Source: Anaeramoeba flamelloides
Taxonomy: Eukaryota > Metamonada > Anaeramoebidae
NCBI GenBank assembly: GCA_027625915.1
Contig: JANTQA010000060.1
Coordinates: 3,534,001 to 3,598,000 of the forward strand
Direction of reading: 5' to 3'
DNA length: 64,000 nt
Below are positions 31,181-43,407 of this stretch, one piece after another (position 1 is the first letter of the stretch; each line of letters begins with the position of its first letter). The notes under the pieces are model-generated. The model was not told where the DNA came from, did not search any database, and was given only the letters and a program-made list of their open reading frames with translations. A program made the position numbers and the translations under genes.

Positions 31181-32142
31181 AAAGAAAGGTTTGCTATTTT
31201 GTTTTAATTTGAGTTTTAATTTTGTAAGAGTCCAATTGGGATTTTGTCTTTGTGTTACTTTTTGTTTGTTATTGATATTTTTGAAAAGAGAAAGGCAATT
31301 TGAAGAAAAAATGAGAATTTGATTAAAGGACAACTGGACTCAAAAAAACAAAATACCCAAGGTTTTAATAGTATTTTCTGTTTAATTTACCAATGTATAA
31401 CCTTTCACTTTTAGTTTTTTCGAACTTTAAATTTTTTATTTACCCTTTTTAAAAATCACAATTAAAATTCTTTAAAAGAAGAGTGTATTTTACAGAAATT
31501 GGGTTGGGAATTACAAAATGAATTAAGGATAAAATATTTGGAGATTTCAATAAATGTAATCCAAATAATAAGAATAATCAACTTTTCTTTTTGTTTTTTC
31601 AACTTATACTTTGATAAATTTACAACCTCTTAAAAAACCAATTCTCAAAAAACATACTCAATAAAATATAAGATATTTCAACATTATTGAAATAAGTTCT
31701 GAATGAGATGTAAATTAATTGAGAGATTAATTGAAAAAAACAATTTTATTTTGAATCAAATATTAGATATTATCAACTTACTATTTGTTGTACAATAAAT
31801 TGAATGAAATTTCCATTCAGCTTTCCAAAACAAGATTGTGAAATACTGTTAAATTTCAAGTTTTTAATTCCATAAATACGTTAAAATTATTAATTGATCC
31901 TTTGAGAATTGGGTTTTTTGATGAATTTATTTTCATTCGAGGGATGTGATTTTTTGGCAAGTTGAATGAAAATTTAGAACTTTTTATGGTACAATTATTA
32001 GTGCTCCACAGTAGAAAATATAATTTCACGTTTAACTTTATTTGTAATTCTTTTTAAGAAAGATCATGCTAATAGAGAGATTGAACAAATCAGAATTCCG
32101 AAGAATTTTGTTACAAATTTATTAAATCGGTAAAGTTTTACC
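31181..32142. other. 5' region of the GAPVD1-like gene, otherwise empty
   Basis: The frame of exon 1 is open upward to about 31333 without an ATG, so an upstream coding exon is possible; CCAG just above could be its acceptor. No other gene was seen. Confidence 0.4.
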
Positions 32143-32146
32143 TTAA

Positions 32147-32318
32147 GTACTAGTCTTTATTAAATTTTTCAATCTAAACTTATTAGGGATTGAGAAAATT
32201 TTTTAAGAATTACTTCGATTTAAAAGAACCCCTATTTATTATCATATTAGACATATTTCTCAAGATCATAAATCCTTATTTAGAAATTGGTTAAAAAAAA
32301 ATAATAGAGACTAGTCCC
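32147..32318. mobile_element. element D copy 1, TTAA type
   Basis: 172 bp. The left border is TTAA (32143-32146) and the right border TTCA, a mutated TTAA shared with element B copy 2. The right end reads inward GGGACTAGTCTCTATTATTT. A second copy of exactly the same length lies at 42097-42268. Confidence 0.75.
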
Positions 32319-32322
32319 TTCA

Positions 32323-32873
32323 GGTTTATAATCACTGAAATTTAAAAAAAGATTATCTTGTGTAGGGTGTAATGACTTGTTAATTTGGTTATTAGCTGAT
32401 CGATCTTGTTCTTGGTATGGGTTTTAAAAGTGGTCCAAAAACATAATTTGTAACAATTTATTTAATTTTTCAAAAATCCAAATTATAAAAGACCAAGATT
32501 AATTGACTAAAAAGTAAGTTATAAAAAATGTGGTGATTTTTGGGTTTTTCTTTGATATTTTAAATTAGGTTTAGTTTATTTGGAGCTTTTAAAATAATTT
32601 TTTTTTTTTTTAGTTAAATACAAAAAAATTAATCAAAATTTTCTTCTAACAATACAAAAATCAAAATTTATTCATAAATTCCTATCAATCTATTAATCTT
32701 GGACTCTTTAATTAGGATTTCGGAAAAATTAAAAATAAATTGTCAAAAATTATCTTTTTGGACCACTTTTATAACCCATAACAAGAACAAGATCGATCAG
32801 CTAATAACCAAATTAACAAGTAACTACACCGTACACAAGATAATCTTTTTCTAAATTTCAGTGATTGTAAACC
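32323..32873. mobile_element. element B copy 2, TTAA type
   Basis: 551 bp, the same inverted ends as 9723-10274 (GGTTTATAATCACTG and inverse). The borders TTCA and TTGA are decayed TTAA, and the arms are more diverged than in copy 1. It abuts element D directly, sharing the border tetranucleotide. Confidence 0.8.
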
Positions 32874-33549
32874 TTGATTCTGAATCAAAAATTTTACTAT
32901 TTTTTTTTAGTAAAAAAAAACTTGTCTTAAAGATTACCCTCTGTTATATTTTGGATATTGCCAAGTATTAATTTAGTATATAAATATCATTCAAATCAAT
33001 CTCCATATTTCGCTTCTTAGTAGATAAAAAGAAACATTTTAATATAAAACATTGATTTATTTGGTTTGGATTCAAATTTTCTGATTTAAAAAGGTCTCAA
33101 ATTAGAAGAGTAAATATATAAAATATTTTGAATTTTTTTCAATCAAAATCAATAAATGATAATATTATTTAATTTTTAAATTTTAATTTACCCCTTTTCT
33201 AAAAAAATTGGTTTAAATCATATATCCAAACTTTTGTTTGAAATCTTGAAAATGAAAAAAATGTTAATATAAATTTTTTAAAGATGATAACTTATTCGAT
33301 TCTGCTTTCTAATAAATGAATCCAACTTTTTGAGACATTGTATGATTTTTCACTTTTCATAAGGTCTTAATTTTCAAAATTATATTTTATCTCCTTTTTT
33401 TGATTGATTAAAGTCCTGAATAATTTGGAAAAGAAAATGGATCTATGTATATTTTTAATTACAAAAAGGGGAATATTAATGAGAAATTTATTATGAAATA
33501 TTCGGGTTTTAAAAAAAAAAATGTAAATTATTTTTTAAGTTCTATCCCA

Positions 33550-33790
33550 GAATAGATATATATATATATATAACATCTTTATAACTTTTTTATAACAAAA
33601 TTTCTTATCTATTATGATTTTTTCAATATTTTTTGAAAAATATACTAAGATAAGACTTATAACATGTTACAAATATAATAATAACTTTTGTAAAAAAAAT
33701 TTTATAACATTTGAAAACCATAATAAAGGTCTATTACACCTTTGCAAAATATTTACAAAATGTTATAAAATAATTGTGATTATGGTCGAA
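33550..33790. repeat. degraded MITE family E, copy 3
   Basis: ATAACATCTTTATAAC at the left and the inner blocks AACATGTTACAA and ATGTTATAAAATAATT follow the order seen in 42419-42683. The ends are not preserved. Confidence 0.35.
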
Positions 33791-34926
33791 GTTATTTTTT
33801 TATTTTTAGTTTTTTAATTGGATTTTATTTTAGAAATTTTTTTATTTTGTTAGAGACAAAAAAAATCTATAAAAGGATAAACACTTTAAAAAAATATCAT
33901 TTCCAAAAGATTGTAAAAAATGTTTACTTTTAAACCGAGCAATAAAAATCCAAATAAAAGAATGCAATTTAATTTTTTTTTATTTTAAAATATTATTTCA
34001 TAGTTAAAAATCTTATTTTTCTTGTATCTTTGGAATAATTCTAAGATTATCAATATTTACATACTTGAATGATTGATTTACAAAAAAGTGGGTTATTTTC
34101 TTTTTCTTTTTTAGATTACATATAAAATCATATTGGTGGGTGGATATGTTAATAGTTTAACCATATAAACCCCGCGAAATAGTAATACTTATAAAATCAA
34201 GACATAATATAATTTATTTCAAAACAGTTTTATCAAAATAAATCCATAAACTAAAAAACAATTTGTACTTTTTTTTGAAGGAAAAAAAGCACAACCAATT
34301 TCCAATATACGCATATTATATACTTTTCATCATCTAGATGTTATTTGGTAAAGCATCTTATTAAAAAAAAAAAAAAAAAAAAAAAAAATTGTTATTGTTA
34401 TATATATATATTATTTAAGTGAGGGTTTATTAACCCCTCTTGTTTGCTGAAATTCCTATAAAACTTTTGTTTTAATAAATAATCTGATCTCATTTTTTTT
34501 TCATTTGTAAATTATTTTTTAATGCTTTATACTGGTTTGAAAGAGTTTATTTTTTATGCGACAAGACAAGAAATAACTTAAAAATTGGACAATTTATTTT
34601 ATGAATTTATACTATTTGTGATCCAAAAAAATAAAAAACAATGGGTATAATTGTACTAATTAATCAAATTCTTTTATACCATTTTGAACACCATATAGAA
34701 ACTTTTAAAATAAATTCACTATATTTTTTTAAATTTGATTTTTTCAAAAGTTTTAAAACACATTTTTTCACAAATAAAATGTTTCATTGAGAGAAAAATC
34801 AAGTTTCAAAAAACAATAAAAAACACAACTAAACAATAAAATACCTGGAATAATCAAGTAAAATTTAATATTCATTTCAAAAAAAATACACTATCAAAAA
34901 ACTTTTTTACTCAACACCTATTAAGT

Positions 34927-35018
34927 GGGGGGGGGGGGTTAGAATATCATTAAAGAAGTCCCATGGGTTAACTGATGTCGTATTTAATGTTACTTCGGAT
35001 AGTACCCCCCCCCCCGGG
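34927..35018. repeat. paired poly-G and poly-C runs
   Basis: Twelve G (34927-34938) and eleven C followed by GGG (35005-35018) bracket 66 bases that are less AT-rich than the surroundings and include CCCATGGG. The runs are mutually complementary, so the segment could close as a hairpin; the G run could form a quadruplex. Confidence 0.6.
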
Positions 35019-35599
35019 AAGATATATAAACTCCAATTCAATTATTAACATACCTAAATTCGATTTTCGAAAAAAAATATTATTTAATCAATTCTTGAAG
35101 AAATACGAAATTAGAGCCATTCACTAATTGAAATGTTAGCACTTTTTTTATCAATTACGGTACTCACAAAAAAATAAATAAATAATTATTAATACTAATA
35201 AATTATCTGTATTTTAAAAATTTTGGAGCTAGCAAAACAAAAAAAATACATTGCTAAATTTGTTTAAATTTTATTAACGAATATTGATCAATTAAAAGAT
35301 TAGATACTATAAACAATTTTATTGGAGTTCTTCTATTTGGAACAACTCAACTTTAACCGAATAACAATCTTTTGTAAAAAATATTTCGATCTAACAAAGT
35401 AAGTTAGGTGATTCAAAATAATGAAATCAAAACAAAAAACTAAAAAGATCAAAAAATGATTTTCATATTTTTCAAAAAATCAAAATTATTTTCAATTATC
35501 AGGAAATAGTATTATTGTGGTTGGTTGAACCATTTTATCTATGTGGAAAATTTTGACTGTTAATTTTTATATATTAATAATACTATTATTTTCTTATTA

Positions 35600-35825
35600 A
35601 AAAATGAAAATTTTTAATTCACATTCCAAAATATTTTTCTTGTTTATAAGTCGAAGAAAAACCAAAGATCTTAACATATCTTTTAGAAATAATATTTTTA
35701 GACAATAAATTAAACTTCCTGAGTGAATTCTTAGACAAAATTTTTACTATGGTCATTTGATTGTAGCAATAATACGTAATATTCAATTTGGAAATTGAAA
35801 TAAAAATTTTCATTTATTAATTGGA
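35600..35825 (-). repeat. repeat family N copy 1
   Basis: About 225 bp inverted relative to 41455-41690. The ends (AATGAAAATTTT and its inverse) are inverted repeats. An apparent 64-codon frame here is shared only in fragments with the other copy. Confidence 0.55.
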
Positions 35826-36042
35826 AAATAATATTATTTTAAAAATCTAATTAACTATTTTTAACATAAACTCCTATTCAAATTTTTTGAAATAGCATTT
35901 ACCAACACGAGCAGGTTATTTTTTTTTGATTTTCTTTTTATCAATTTGTAATTTTTTCAAAGAAAATTCTTTTTTACATCTCGTTATATTTATTTTCAAA
36001 CCATATAGGGAATTATTTTCTTCAAAAAAAGTTCCTCATCCT

Positions 36043-36074
<32 letters not shown>

Positions 36075-36420
36075 AATCTAAAAATAAATAATAAATCAAA
36101 AGATATTTACACAAATTTAATATATAATTGCCAGGTTTAAAATAGTGCAAAAAAAAAATGTCTGTAAAATTTCATAATTGTAATTATCATTATAAAATTT
36201 TCCAAAATAATTTTTTTTAAATTAAACATATCGAGAATAAAGTGAAATTGTTGAATAATTACTTAAAGACAATCATTAAGAAGAATAAAGAACTATATGG
36301 GATTTTAATTATAAAATCAGTATATGTACATAATCTCAAACAAATTTTGTGTGTATCATTTGAGTGGTTTTTTGTTTAGAAGCTAATTGAATTTCATGGT
36401 TTTTGGTTCAAAATTTATAT

Positions 36421-36993
36421 TTAAATTATGCTTTGAGATTTCAAAATGATAATTTCTGTTTTGGTTTTTGTCAGCTCCTCTAAAAATCTATGGTACTCTT
36501 TTTTAAACTGTTGAAATTGCTTTTCAAATGTTTTTCTTTTCAGACCATGAATAACTTTTTTTTTTGAATCAGATCTGGTTTGCGTCTCCCATTTATTCAC
36601 TTGGTCAATCAGATTTCTTGTTGTAGTGTTTGATCGGGGTGATTCCAGTTCTTGTTGGTTTGTAATTTGTGAAAGTTTTTCAACTATGAGATGTGTTTTT
36701 TTTAGCTTTTCAGTTAATTCTTCAACAGTATTTTCTTTTTCGACCAGTTTCTCTTTGAATTGTTTGTTATGGATTTTTGATCTTCTTAAAATTTCTAACA
36801 TACAGCCGTGTTGAAGAAATGGGGTTGTTTCAATTTTTAAGACAGAATTTGGGTGTTGATCAAAACCACATTTTAATCTTCTGGGGATTTTGTAGTTATT
36901 GTTTCCATTAATTTGGTAATTTGGCCAAATCAATTTATTGAAGTGTGGCGGGGTGGAGTTCTCTGTTCTTTTGGTTGGGGGTTTTATGCTCAT
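36421..36993 (-). CDS. coiled-coil protein of unknown function
   Basis: This is a 190-residue protein starting at MSIKPPTKR. The frame is open further up but has no other ATG, so 36993 was chosen. The N-terminal third (residues 1-65) is Pro/Asn-rich with KIPRRLKCGFDQHP, NSVLKIETTPFLQHG and CMLEILRRSK. From about residue 70 on it is a charged heptad-rich coil (KEKLVEKENTVEELTEKLKK and later KKEYHRFLEELTKTKTE). There is no signal peptide or membrane segment. The codon and amino-acid use is less biased than in chance frames nearby, which supports a real gene. I do not recognise the family; a scaffold or cytoskeletal adaptor would be a guess. Confidence 0.6.
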   Translation of the reverse strand: MSIKPPTKRTENSTPPHFNKLIWPNYQINGNNNYKIPRRLKCGFDQHPNSVLKIETTPFLQHGCMLEILRRSKIHNKQFKEKLVEKENTVEELTEKLKKTHLIVEKLSQITNQQELESPRSNTTTRNLIDQVNKWETQTRSDSKKKVIHGLKRKTFEKQFQQFKKEYHRFLEELTKTKTEIIILKSQSII

Positions 36994-38090
36994 ACCAAAT
37001 ATTAGTAAGTTTGTTGAATTGTTTTTGAAAAAAATAAAAAAATTTAAATTCAAATAAAAAAATGATCAAGTAGAGATCAAAAATTTATTTTTTAAACAAA
37101 AGTTTTTTCTTGTTTGAACACACCTCGTTATTCTTGTATTCGGTGTAAAATCAATTCAAATATACATCAATTTTTTTTTTTGAGTAAAAAAAAAAGTGGA
37201 GATTTATTTTTACACTAATAAAGAAAGGCGATTTTTCCAAGCTAAAAAAATTATTTAATTTCGTGTTTGGAAAAGATAATTTATTGATCTTTTTGTTGTT
37301 CTTTGTTTTTTATTTTCTCTCCATCAAGTATATTAGAAAAGATTTTTCGGATAAAGCTGTATTTTATAATTCATAAAAGACATGAGATCATTCAAGAAGA
37401 AGGTGTTTAGGGTTAGTGAAACTCACTGTCCTGATCTTTTTAATCAACTTACATTATTTTTTCAGTACATTTGTTGTTTTTTTAACAAATCAAGTCAAAC
37501 CTTGAAAATTTAAAAATTATTGTATTGGAGTTTGGGGGTTTTAGTTTGTAAAAATTATACAAAAAGAATACTTTCTTTCCAGTTATTTCCAACCACCTGA
37601 GTAAGTCTTCTTAAAAGCCCCATTTTTAAATAATTGAAAATTAATTTATATTTGAGAAATTTTCAAACGTTTGATTAGAATTTGGAAATATTATGTGATC
37701 TATCAAAGATTTATTTAAGTTCAGGTTAAACAAATGAAAAATTTGAGGAAAAATTCTCTGAATCTTTAAAATTTTGAAGAATACTCATTAAATAAAACAA
37801 AAATTAAATTTTGAAAAAAACTTTTTTTTTTTTAATTTTCAAAGGAATATTTTTGACTTTCTTTATTAAGGCGCAAGCAATTCTAATTAATTTTTAATAC
37901 ATATATTAAAAGAATACTTTTTTGTTAAAGGATACATTTAAACTGGTTTATAAAATTCTTTTATTAACTTTAGAGAATTGAGTTATCATTTTTAACAGAC
38001 CCGATTTTTTGCAATTAATTATCAGTCAAAAAATTAAATCTTTTTTTTTTTTTTCATTTTTAGGAGGTGGGGGGTTAATTTCCTCTTTTT
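36994..38090. other. gene-free region upstream of the coiled-coil gene
   Basis: Nothing recognised apart from homopolymer tracts. Confidence 0.5.
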
Positions 38091-39001
38091 TCGATTAGTT
38101 TTTTTTTATTTTAGAAATAAAAAGAAAATTTAAGAAATTTACTATTAATTTCAGAAATTATAAAGACAGTGGTACTTTCCAAAATTTAAAGAATTGAGTA
38201 AAATCTATCAGTTTCTTTCTATCCTTTCAAATACAAAAAAAAAACAAACACTTCACTTTTCTTGAGTTTTCTGTTTATTTGTAAAATCAATATATTTAAT
38301 CGATAAATTAAAAATCAAAGAAAATTCTTATTAGGTTTTCCGAAATGTGAAAGAACGGAGTAAAATCTTTGATTTTCCCCTATTCGTTTGAATTCTGGAA
38401 AAGTATTGTTAGTTTTTTTTTAAATTTCTCAAATAAAACAAAAAAAAATAAAATTATATTACAGTCAGTTTCACGTTTAAGGCACAAACTTTCAACGAAA
38501 TTTAAGGCACAAAAAAATCTCAAATTAAGGCACAAAATTTGGAATTTTTTATTTTACAATTTATTTTTACTAGAATTTGAATTTTGTGCCTTAATTTGAG
38601 ATTTTTATTGTGCCTTAAATTTCGTTGAAAGTTTGTGCCTTAAAAGTGAAACTGACTGTATATTTCAAAAATTAAAATCATACACCCTTTCAATTTTCCA
38701 GAATATAGAAGAATTGTATTAAATCAAAAATTTTACTCCGTTCTTTCACATTTCGGAAAACCTAATAAGAATTTTCTTTGATTTTTAATTTATCGATTAA
38801 ATATATTGATTTTACAAATAAACAGAAAACTCAAGAAAAGTGAAGTGCTTGTTTTTTTTGTATTTGAAAGGATAGAAAGAAACTTATAGATTTTACTCAA
38901 TTCTTTAAATTTTCGAAGGTACCACTGTCTTTATAATTTCTGAAATTAATAGTAAATTTCTTGAATTTTCTTTTTATTTCTCGAATTGAAAAAAACTGAA
39001 C
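38091..39001. repeat. large palindrome of cassettes split by a MITE
   Basis: The arms 38091-38459 and 38661-39001 are inverted copies over about 340-370 bp. They contain the same cassette motifs as 5791-7290: GAAATAAAAAGAAAATT, CAAGAAAAGTGAAGTG, the CGATAAATTAAAAATC block and GTGAAAGAACGGAGTAAAAT. MITE-A copy 8 sits in the centre. Without it the arms would abut almost directly, giving one long foldback. Confidence 0.8.
38462..38658. mobile_element. MITE-A copy 8
   Basis: 197 bp, TA-flanked, in the loop of the 38-39 kb palindrome. Confidence 0.9.
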
Positions 39002-40831
39002 AGCAAACAGGGAGTGATTTTAAGGATTCACTTTTATCATTAGAAAATAAGAAAAAAGAAGAAGTACATTTCTTCAAATAATTGTAAAATGAGTTTAAGG
39101 AGAATATTAATGTCATAAAATCAAATTAAATCTCAAAATGGAAAATATTTAAGTTATAAATTGTAAATTTTTCAAAGAAAAAGAAAGTGGAAAAATAATT
39201 AATTTGGAACAGATTGTTCAATGTACAGGTACCCTATAGAAAAAAGAACTAAATGTTGTAATTATTATCACTAGTTTAAGAAGTCTGTCTTGGATATTTT
39301 ATAAACAAATTTTCAATTTTCTGTGTTTCTATATTTGTTTTTGTTGGCTTTTATTCTTCAACGAGGTTTAGGACTAGAATGTAATTGTATTATTAAACAA
39401 GTCAAGAATATAAAAATACTAAAAAATAATAAATGTTAGATGAAGTTCTATTATTTCGAGAAGGACATTCTCAATATCGTAAATCAAATTTGAAAGTTTT
39501 CTCAAAAAGAGAGTTAATTTTTTCAAAAATAATTTTTTTATATAAAACACAACAAATATTAGCAATAGAAAAATATTTTACAAATTCCATTTTTTATGCA
39601 AATTGAATTTCAAATTTTATGATATTAACCTTACAATTTTATTTAAACTAGTATATACTCTTGTATATTAAATTAGAGATGTTATTCGGAATTAAGAGAA
39701 ATAAGTACATTTTTTTTTTTTTTTGAAACATGAGACTAAAGGCTCATATCACTAAACCCCATTTCACTCAAAAGTGAACAGCCAAAAAATGAAAAATTAA
39801 CTATTTTTTTAAAGAATCAACAAATTAAAATTGCTTCAAATTAAGAGAAAACATAAAGTTCGTATTAGAACTGATAATAGTTAAACAATGCCTTAACAAA
39901 CTAGAAATTTTTGAAAAAAAATAAAAGTGATTAAAAAATTTTTAGGACACCATTAATTGGAATGTATCGAGTAAAATTTAGCAATTTCTTAGGAAAATAA
40001 ATTTTTTTGAGAATAATATTCTTATAAAGTTAATGTATTAATTTTAAAGGAAATTACAACACCTCATTTTTCTTAAAGTTAATTTGGATTTTTTAATTGT
40101 TTTTTTAACTAATTAACTTATTTAAGAAAAGGAAAGAATAAAAAAACAAAAAAATATTTTGAAAAAGAAAATATAATTTGGTTAAATTAGAAAAAATGAT
40201 CAGATTTGAAAATTGAAAAAAAAATTTGAGAATAAACTTGGATTAGACTTATAGAATGTGATGTATCTTATCTCTAAAACTTTCCCTTTTGAATGGTAAA
40301 GATTTTATATTTTTGTTATTTGTACTTTTTATTCCTTTTGCTGGCTCAGCTTTTTAAAACCAATAGAAGCAATAAATCAGGATTTAAATTTATTTCTTAT
40401 TACCTCCAAGAATTTATTTTAAAATATATATATCAAAGAAATTTCTATATAATATTTTTTTCAAATTTAAATGTTATTGTCCCAAAAAAAAAATGAATTA
40501 TCTAAATTAAAATTATCATTTATATCTTCAATTGGGTATCTTTTTTGTTTCAAAAAATATGCCATTTCTTTTTGATTGTGAAAATATATTTTGGTGTTTT
40601 GTCAACTTGATAGACCAGAAAAATTCTGAATTTGTCATTTTTTGATTGGTTTAATTATTTATTAATTTCTACCCCCGGAAATCTAATTCAGTATCACACA
40701 TATTTGATAATATAACAAATTGGATTGAAATATAATTTACTAAAGACTAGGTATTTGAAGATATTGGGTTCTATTTATTTTTTACCTTATATCTTTTGGA
40801 TTCAACAAAATATTTAACAACTATTTTAAAA

Positions 40832-41187
40832 AAAGTCACTTTGGGGACATAATGGTCAAATAATTGTTGAATTATACTCTTTAGATCCCGAAAAACTAAT
40901 AAATTTCATAATTTTTTTAGGAATTTAAAAATTTTAAATAATAAGATTCTTATTTGAAAAGTTGTAGAAAATTTTCACAACCCAACCATTTTTAATAAGA
41001 ACTGATTTTCAAAAGGTTTCTTAATGTAACTGGATGTCAACTCTTGTCCTTGAAGAAAAGGGGTCGTTGTTTATACCACTAGCTTACTATTAAAAATTGT
41101 ATTACGCTCAATTATCAAATTCTGAAAAAAATTGAAATTTATTAGTTCCTCGGGATCTCAAGAGTATAATTAAACAATTATTTGACA
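40832..41187. repeat. inverted-repeat element M
   Basis: Arms 40855-40909 and 41132-41185 are inverted copies (CAAATAATTGTTGAATTATA and AACTAATAAATTTCA among the shared blocks). A weaker match to the same sequence occurs inside element C near 8140-8175. The target duplication is not clear. Confidence 0.55.
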
Positions 41188-41454
41188 CATATATCACTGA
41201 AGGTGTTTTTTATAGTACTGAAGGAACTTGAAATCAAATTTTTTATTTTTTAACTGATAAAGAAAAGCACTAAGATAAACTACAAATACATTGTTTTTTT
41301 CAAATATATTCAAAATAATTTTCATATAGTTTTTTTTTTTTCCTTTTGTTTCTTTCCACAATCAAGATCCCAACAAAAAAATCGTTATTTATGTCCCTTT
41401 TTTTATTTTTGTGCTTTTTATGATAAAAATCTTATGATTACAGTTATTTTCCAA

Positions 41455-41690
41455 ATAATAAATGAAAAATTTTATTTCAATTTCGAAAATGTATATTAAA
41501 TATTACTGTTACAATAAAATTAACCTAGTAAAAAGTTTGTCTTATAGTTCATTCAAGAAGGAAGTTTAATTAAATGTCCAAAAGTTTCATTTCTAAAGAT
41601 TTTATCAAGATCTTTGGATTTTCTTCAACTTTAAAACAATAAAAATTATTTAGGGAACTGAACTGAAAATTTTCATTTTTTAATTGACAA
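41455..41690 (+). repeat. repeat family N copy 2
   Basis: Inverted homologue of 35600-35825. Shared blocks include AGATCTTTGG and GGAAGTTTAATT. The ends again carry AATGAAAATTTT. Confidence 0.55.
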
Positions 41691-42096
41691 AAAATAGTTT
41701 ATTGGGTTAACCAAGAATTTTCAAAGCAAATTTAATTTCAAGCTGTAAAAAAAAAAAAAAGATAAAATACTAAAAACTTTTTACCTTTTCAATACCGAAT
41801 AAAGTTATTTTATGAATTACTATTTAAAAGAAGTGTTTGTTCAGGAGTATAGCAGTTAAAAAAATATCTGACTTAAAAATAATCCTGATAAGATTTTTAA
41901 TTGTGAATATTAAGAAATTTTTTAAGTAATTTTTTTTATTTAAAATCAAATTCACTTTTTTTTAGAGTCAAAAATTGTAAAAATTATAACTCACCTACTT
42001 TTTAGAATGATGGTTAATGATATTATACAAGTTCAAAAAACCATCCAATCAATCAAAAAACAAAAATAAAAATTATCATTTTCCAAAATCTTTTAA

Positions 42097-42268
42097 GGGG
42101 CTAGTCTCTATTATTTTTTTTTTTTGACCAATTTCTAAATTAGGATTACTATCTAGAAATATGTTTAATATTGAAAATAAACAGGTGTTTTCAAATGGAA
42201 GTAATTGGCAAAAATTTTTCTCAATCTCTTTTAAATTTAGGTAAAAAAATTTAATAGAGATTATTCCC
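42097..42268. mobile_element. element D copy 2, TTAA-flanked
   Basis: 172 bp with TTAA on both sides (42093-42096, 42269-42272) and ends GGGGCTAGTCTCTATTA and its inverse. The uninterrupted equivalent in element C copy 1 (about 8075-8085) acts as an empty site. Confidence 0.8.
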
Positions 42269-42418
42269 TTAAACCTCAATGATATACTCTAGTTTTTCAA
42301 AATAAAGTTGATCTTCTTAGGCTACCAAATAATTAATAGAGTATTAGATGTACATCCACTATAAAGAAATTTAGGGAGGTTTAATACTCAGATCATATAA
42401 AATTATGTTATTTATGAA

Positions 42419-42683
42419 CCTAATAAAAAAAATTTTTTTATAACATCTCTATAACTTAATTTCCATAACGAAATTTCCTTTTAAATGATGATTTTTTTAA
42501 TATTTTTTTTAAAAAATATTCTTATAACAAAATTATAACAGGTTACAATTTTTATAACACATTTTATAACAAACATTTATGTTATGAAAGTTTTTATTAT
42601 AAAAATTTATAACATTTTAAACTTTTCCAACACCTTTACAACACGTTTAAAACATGCTATAAAAAACTTTTTTTATAAGGGGA
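42419..42683. mobile_element. MITE family E copy 2, diverged
   Basis: Begins CCTAATAAAAAAAA and ends in a weak inverse. Interior blocks (ATAACAGGTTACA, ATTTTATAACAAACATTTAT, ACACGTTTAAAACATG) match 27684-27932 in the reverse direction. Inserted in element C copy 2. Confidence 0.6.
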
Positions 42684-42805
42684 AAAGGATGTGATTCCGA
42701 TAATATATTCAATTATAAAACTATTTTCCTAATATTCTCAATTAAAAATCTTGTCTGTGATTAATTTTGTTTACTGTTTTTTTTCCCTCCTGTAATTTAT
42801 TTTTT

Positions 42806-43020
42806 GATCATGGAGATTTTTCAAACAAAAGTATTGGTATTCGCAGAACGATTTTATATTTAAAATCCCTTTGAGCCTAAAAATCAAAACTGAGGTTTCA
42901 TTTAATATTGTACAATTTTGGGTAATTACATGAAACTCTTTATTTATCTAAAATTGTAAAAACTCTATTTTTTACAACATTCATATTTCCTTTTGTGGCT
43001 ATGTGATTTTATAAATTTTT
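42806..43020 (+). repeat. repeat family G copy 1
   Basis: Inverted homologue of 48950-49165. Both can be read as KVLVFA(E/K)RFYI followed by (P/T)FE and KNQN, which hints at a decayed coding segment of a shared mobile element. Its end (AAATTGTAAAAACTC, TTTTTTACAACATTCATATT) recurs at 49290-49340. Confidence 0.5.
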
Positions 43021-43407
43021 CTCAAGGATGTGTGAATTTTTATACACTTGGGGATATATAAGTGAAAAGAATGTAAAGAAAAAACCACAAGAGTAAACTT
43101 TATCAAAATGATATCAAAAAGAAAAGTCATGGAAACAAAAAATATAATAATCAATAAAATTTGCTTTTAAAAAACAACAATAATTAACCAGATCTGAGTT
43201 TCCAAATCTCTTTTTACTAAAAAAGTTCTTATTCCTATTATCAGAGCATAGTTAATTCCATTCAGAAGCTATATTATAAAAATTCTATTCAACGTGTTCC
43301 CTCTGATAACAAAGATTACTTAATTAATAGAACATTATTTATTTTTTCATTTTTTTCACTATTCATCAAAGTCCCAAATTTTGATTCATCAAACCAATCA
43401 TTTAGTT
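43021..43407. other. upstream region of the acetate transporter
   Basis: Promoter region by position. No defined motif was seen. CATCAAAG-type bases precede the ATG. Confidence 0.35.

Larger units (their letters stand above)
32874..36420. other. gene-free region
   Basis: No coding region was recognised. It holds a degraded E-type segment (33550-33790), an (AT)n tract near 33557, A homopolymers near 34361 and 36048, paired G and C runs (34927-35018) and repeat N (35600-35825). Confidence 0.5.
39002..41850. other. gene-free region with element M and repeat N
   Basis: No coding region was recognised. It contains the inverted pair at 40832-41187 and repeat N copy 2. Confidence 0.5.
41852..42780. 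mobile_element. element C copy 2, with two nested insertions
   Basis: Left part (GATAAGATTTTTAATTGTGA), middle (CAATCAATCAAAAAACAA, ATTTAGGGAGGTTTA) and right part (CTCAATTAAAAATCTTGT) follow the order of 7840-8335. Element D (42097-42268) and a MITE-E (42419-42683) are inserted in it. TA borders the left end; the right end is approximate. Confidence 0.65.
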
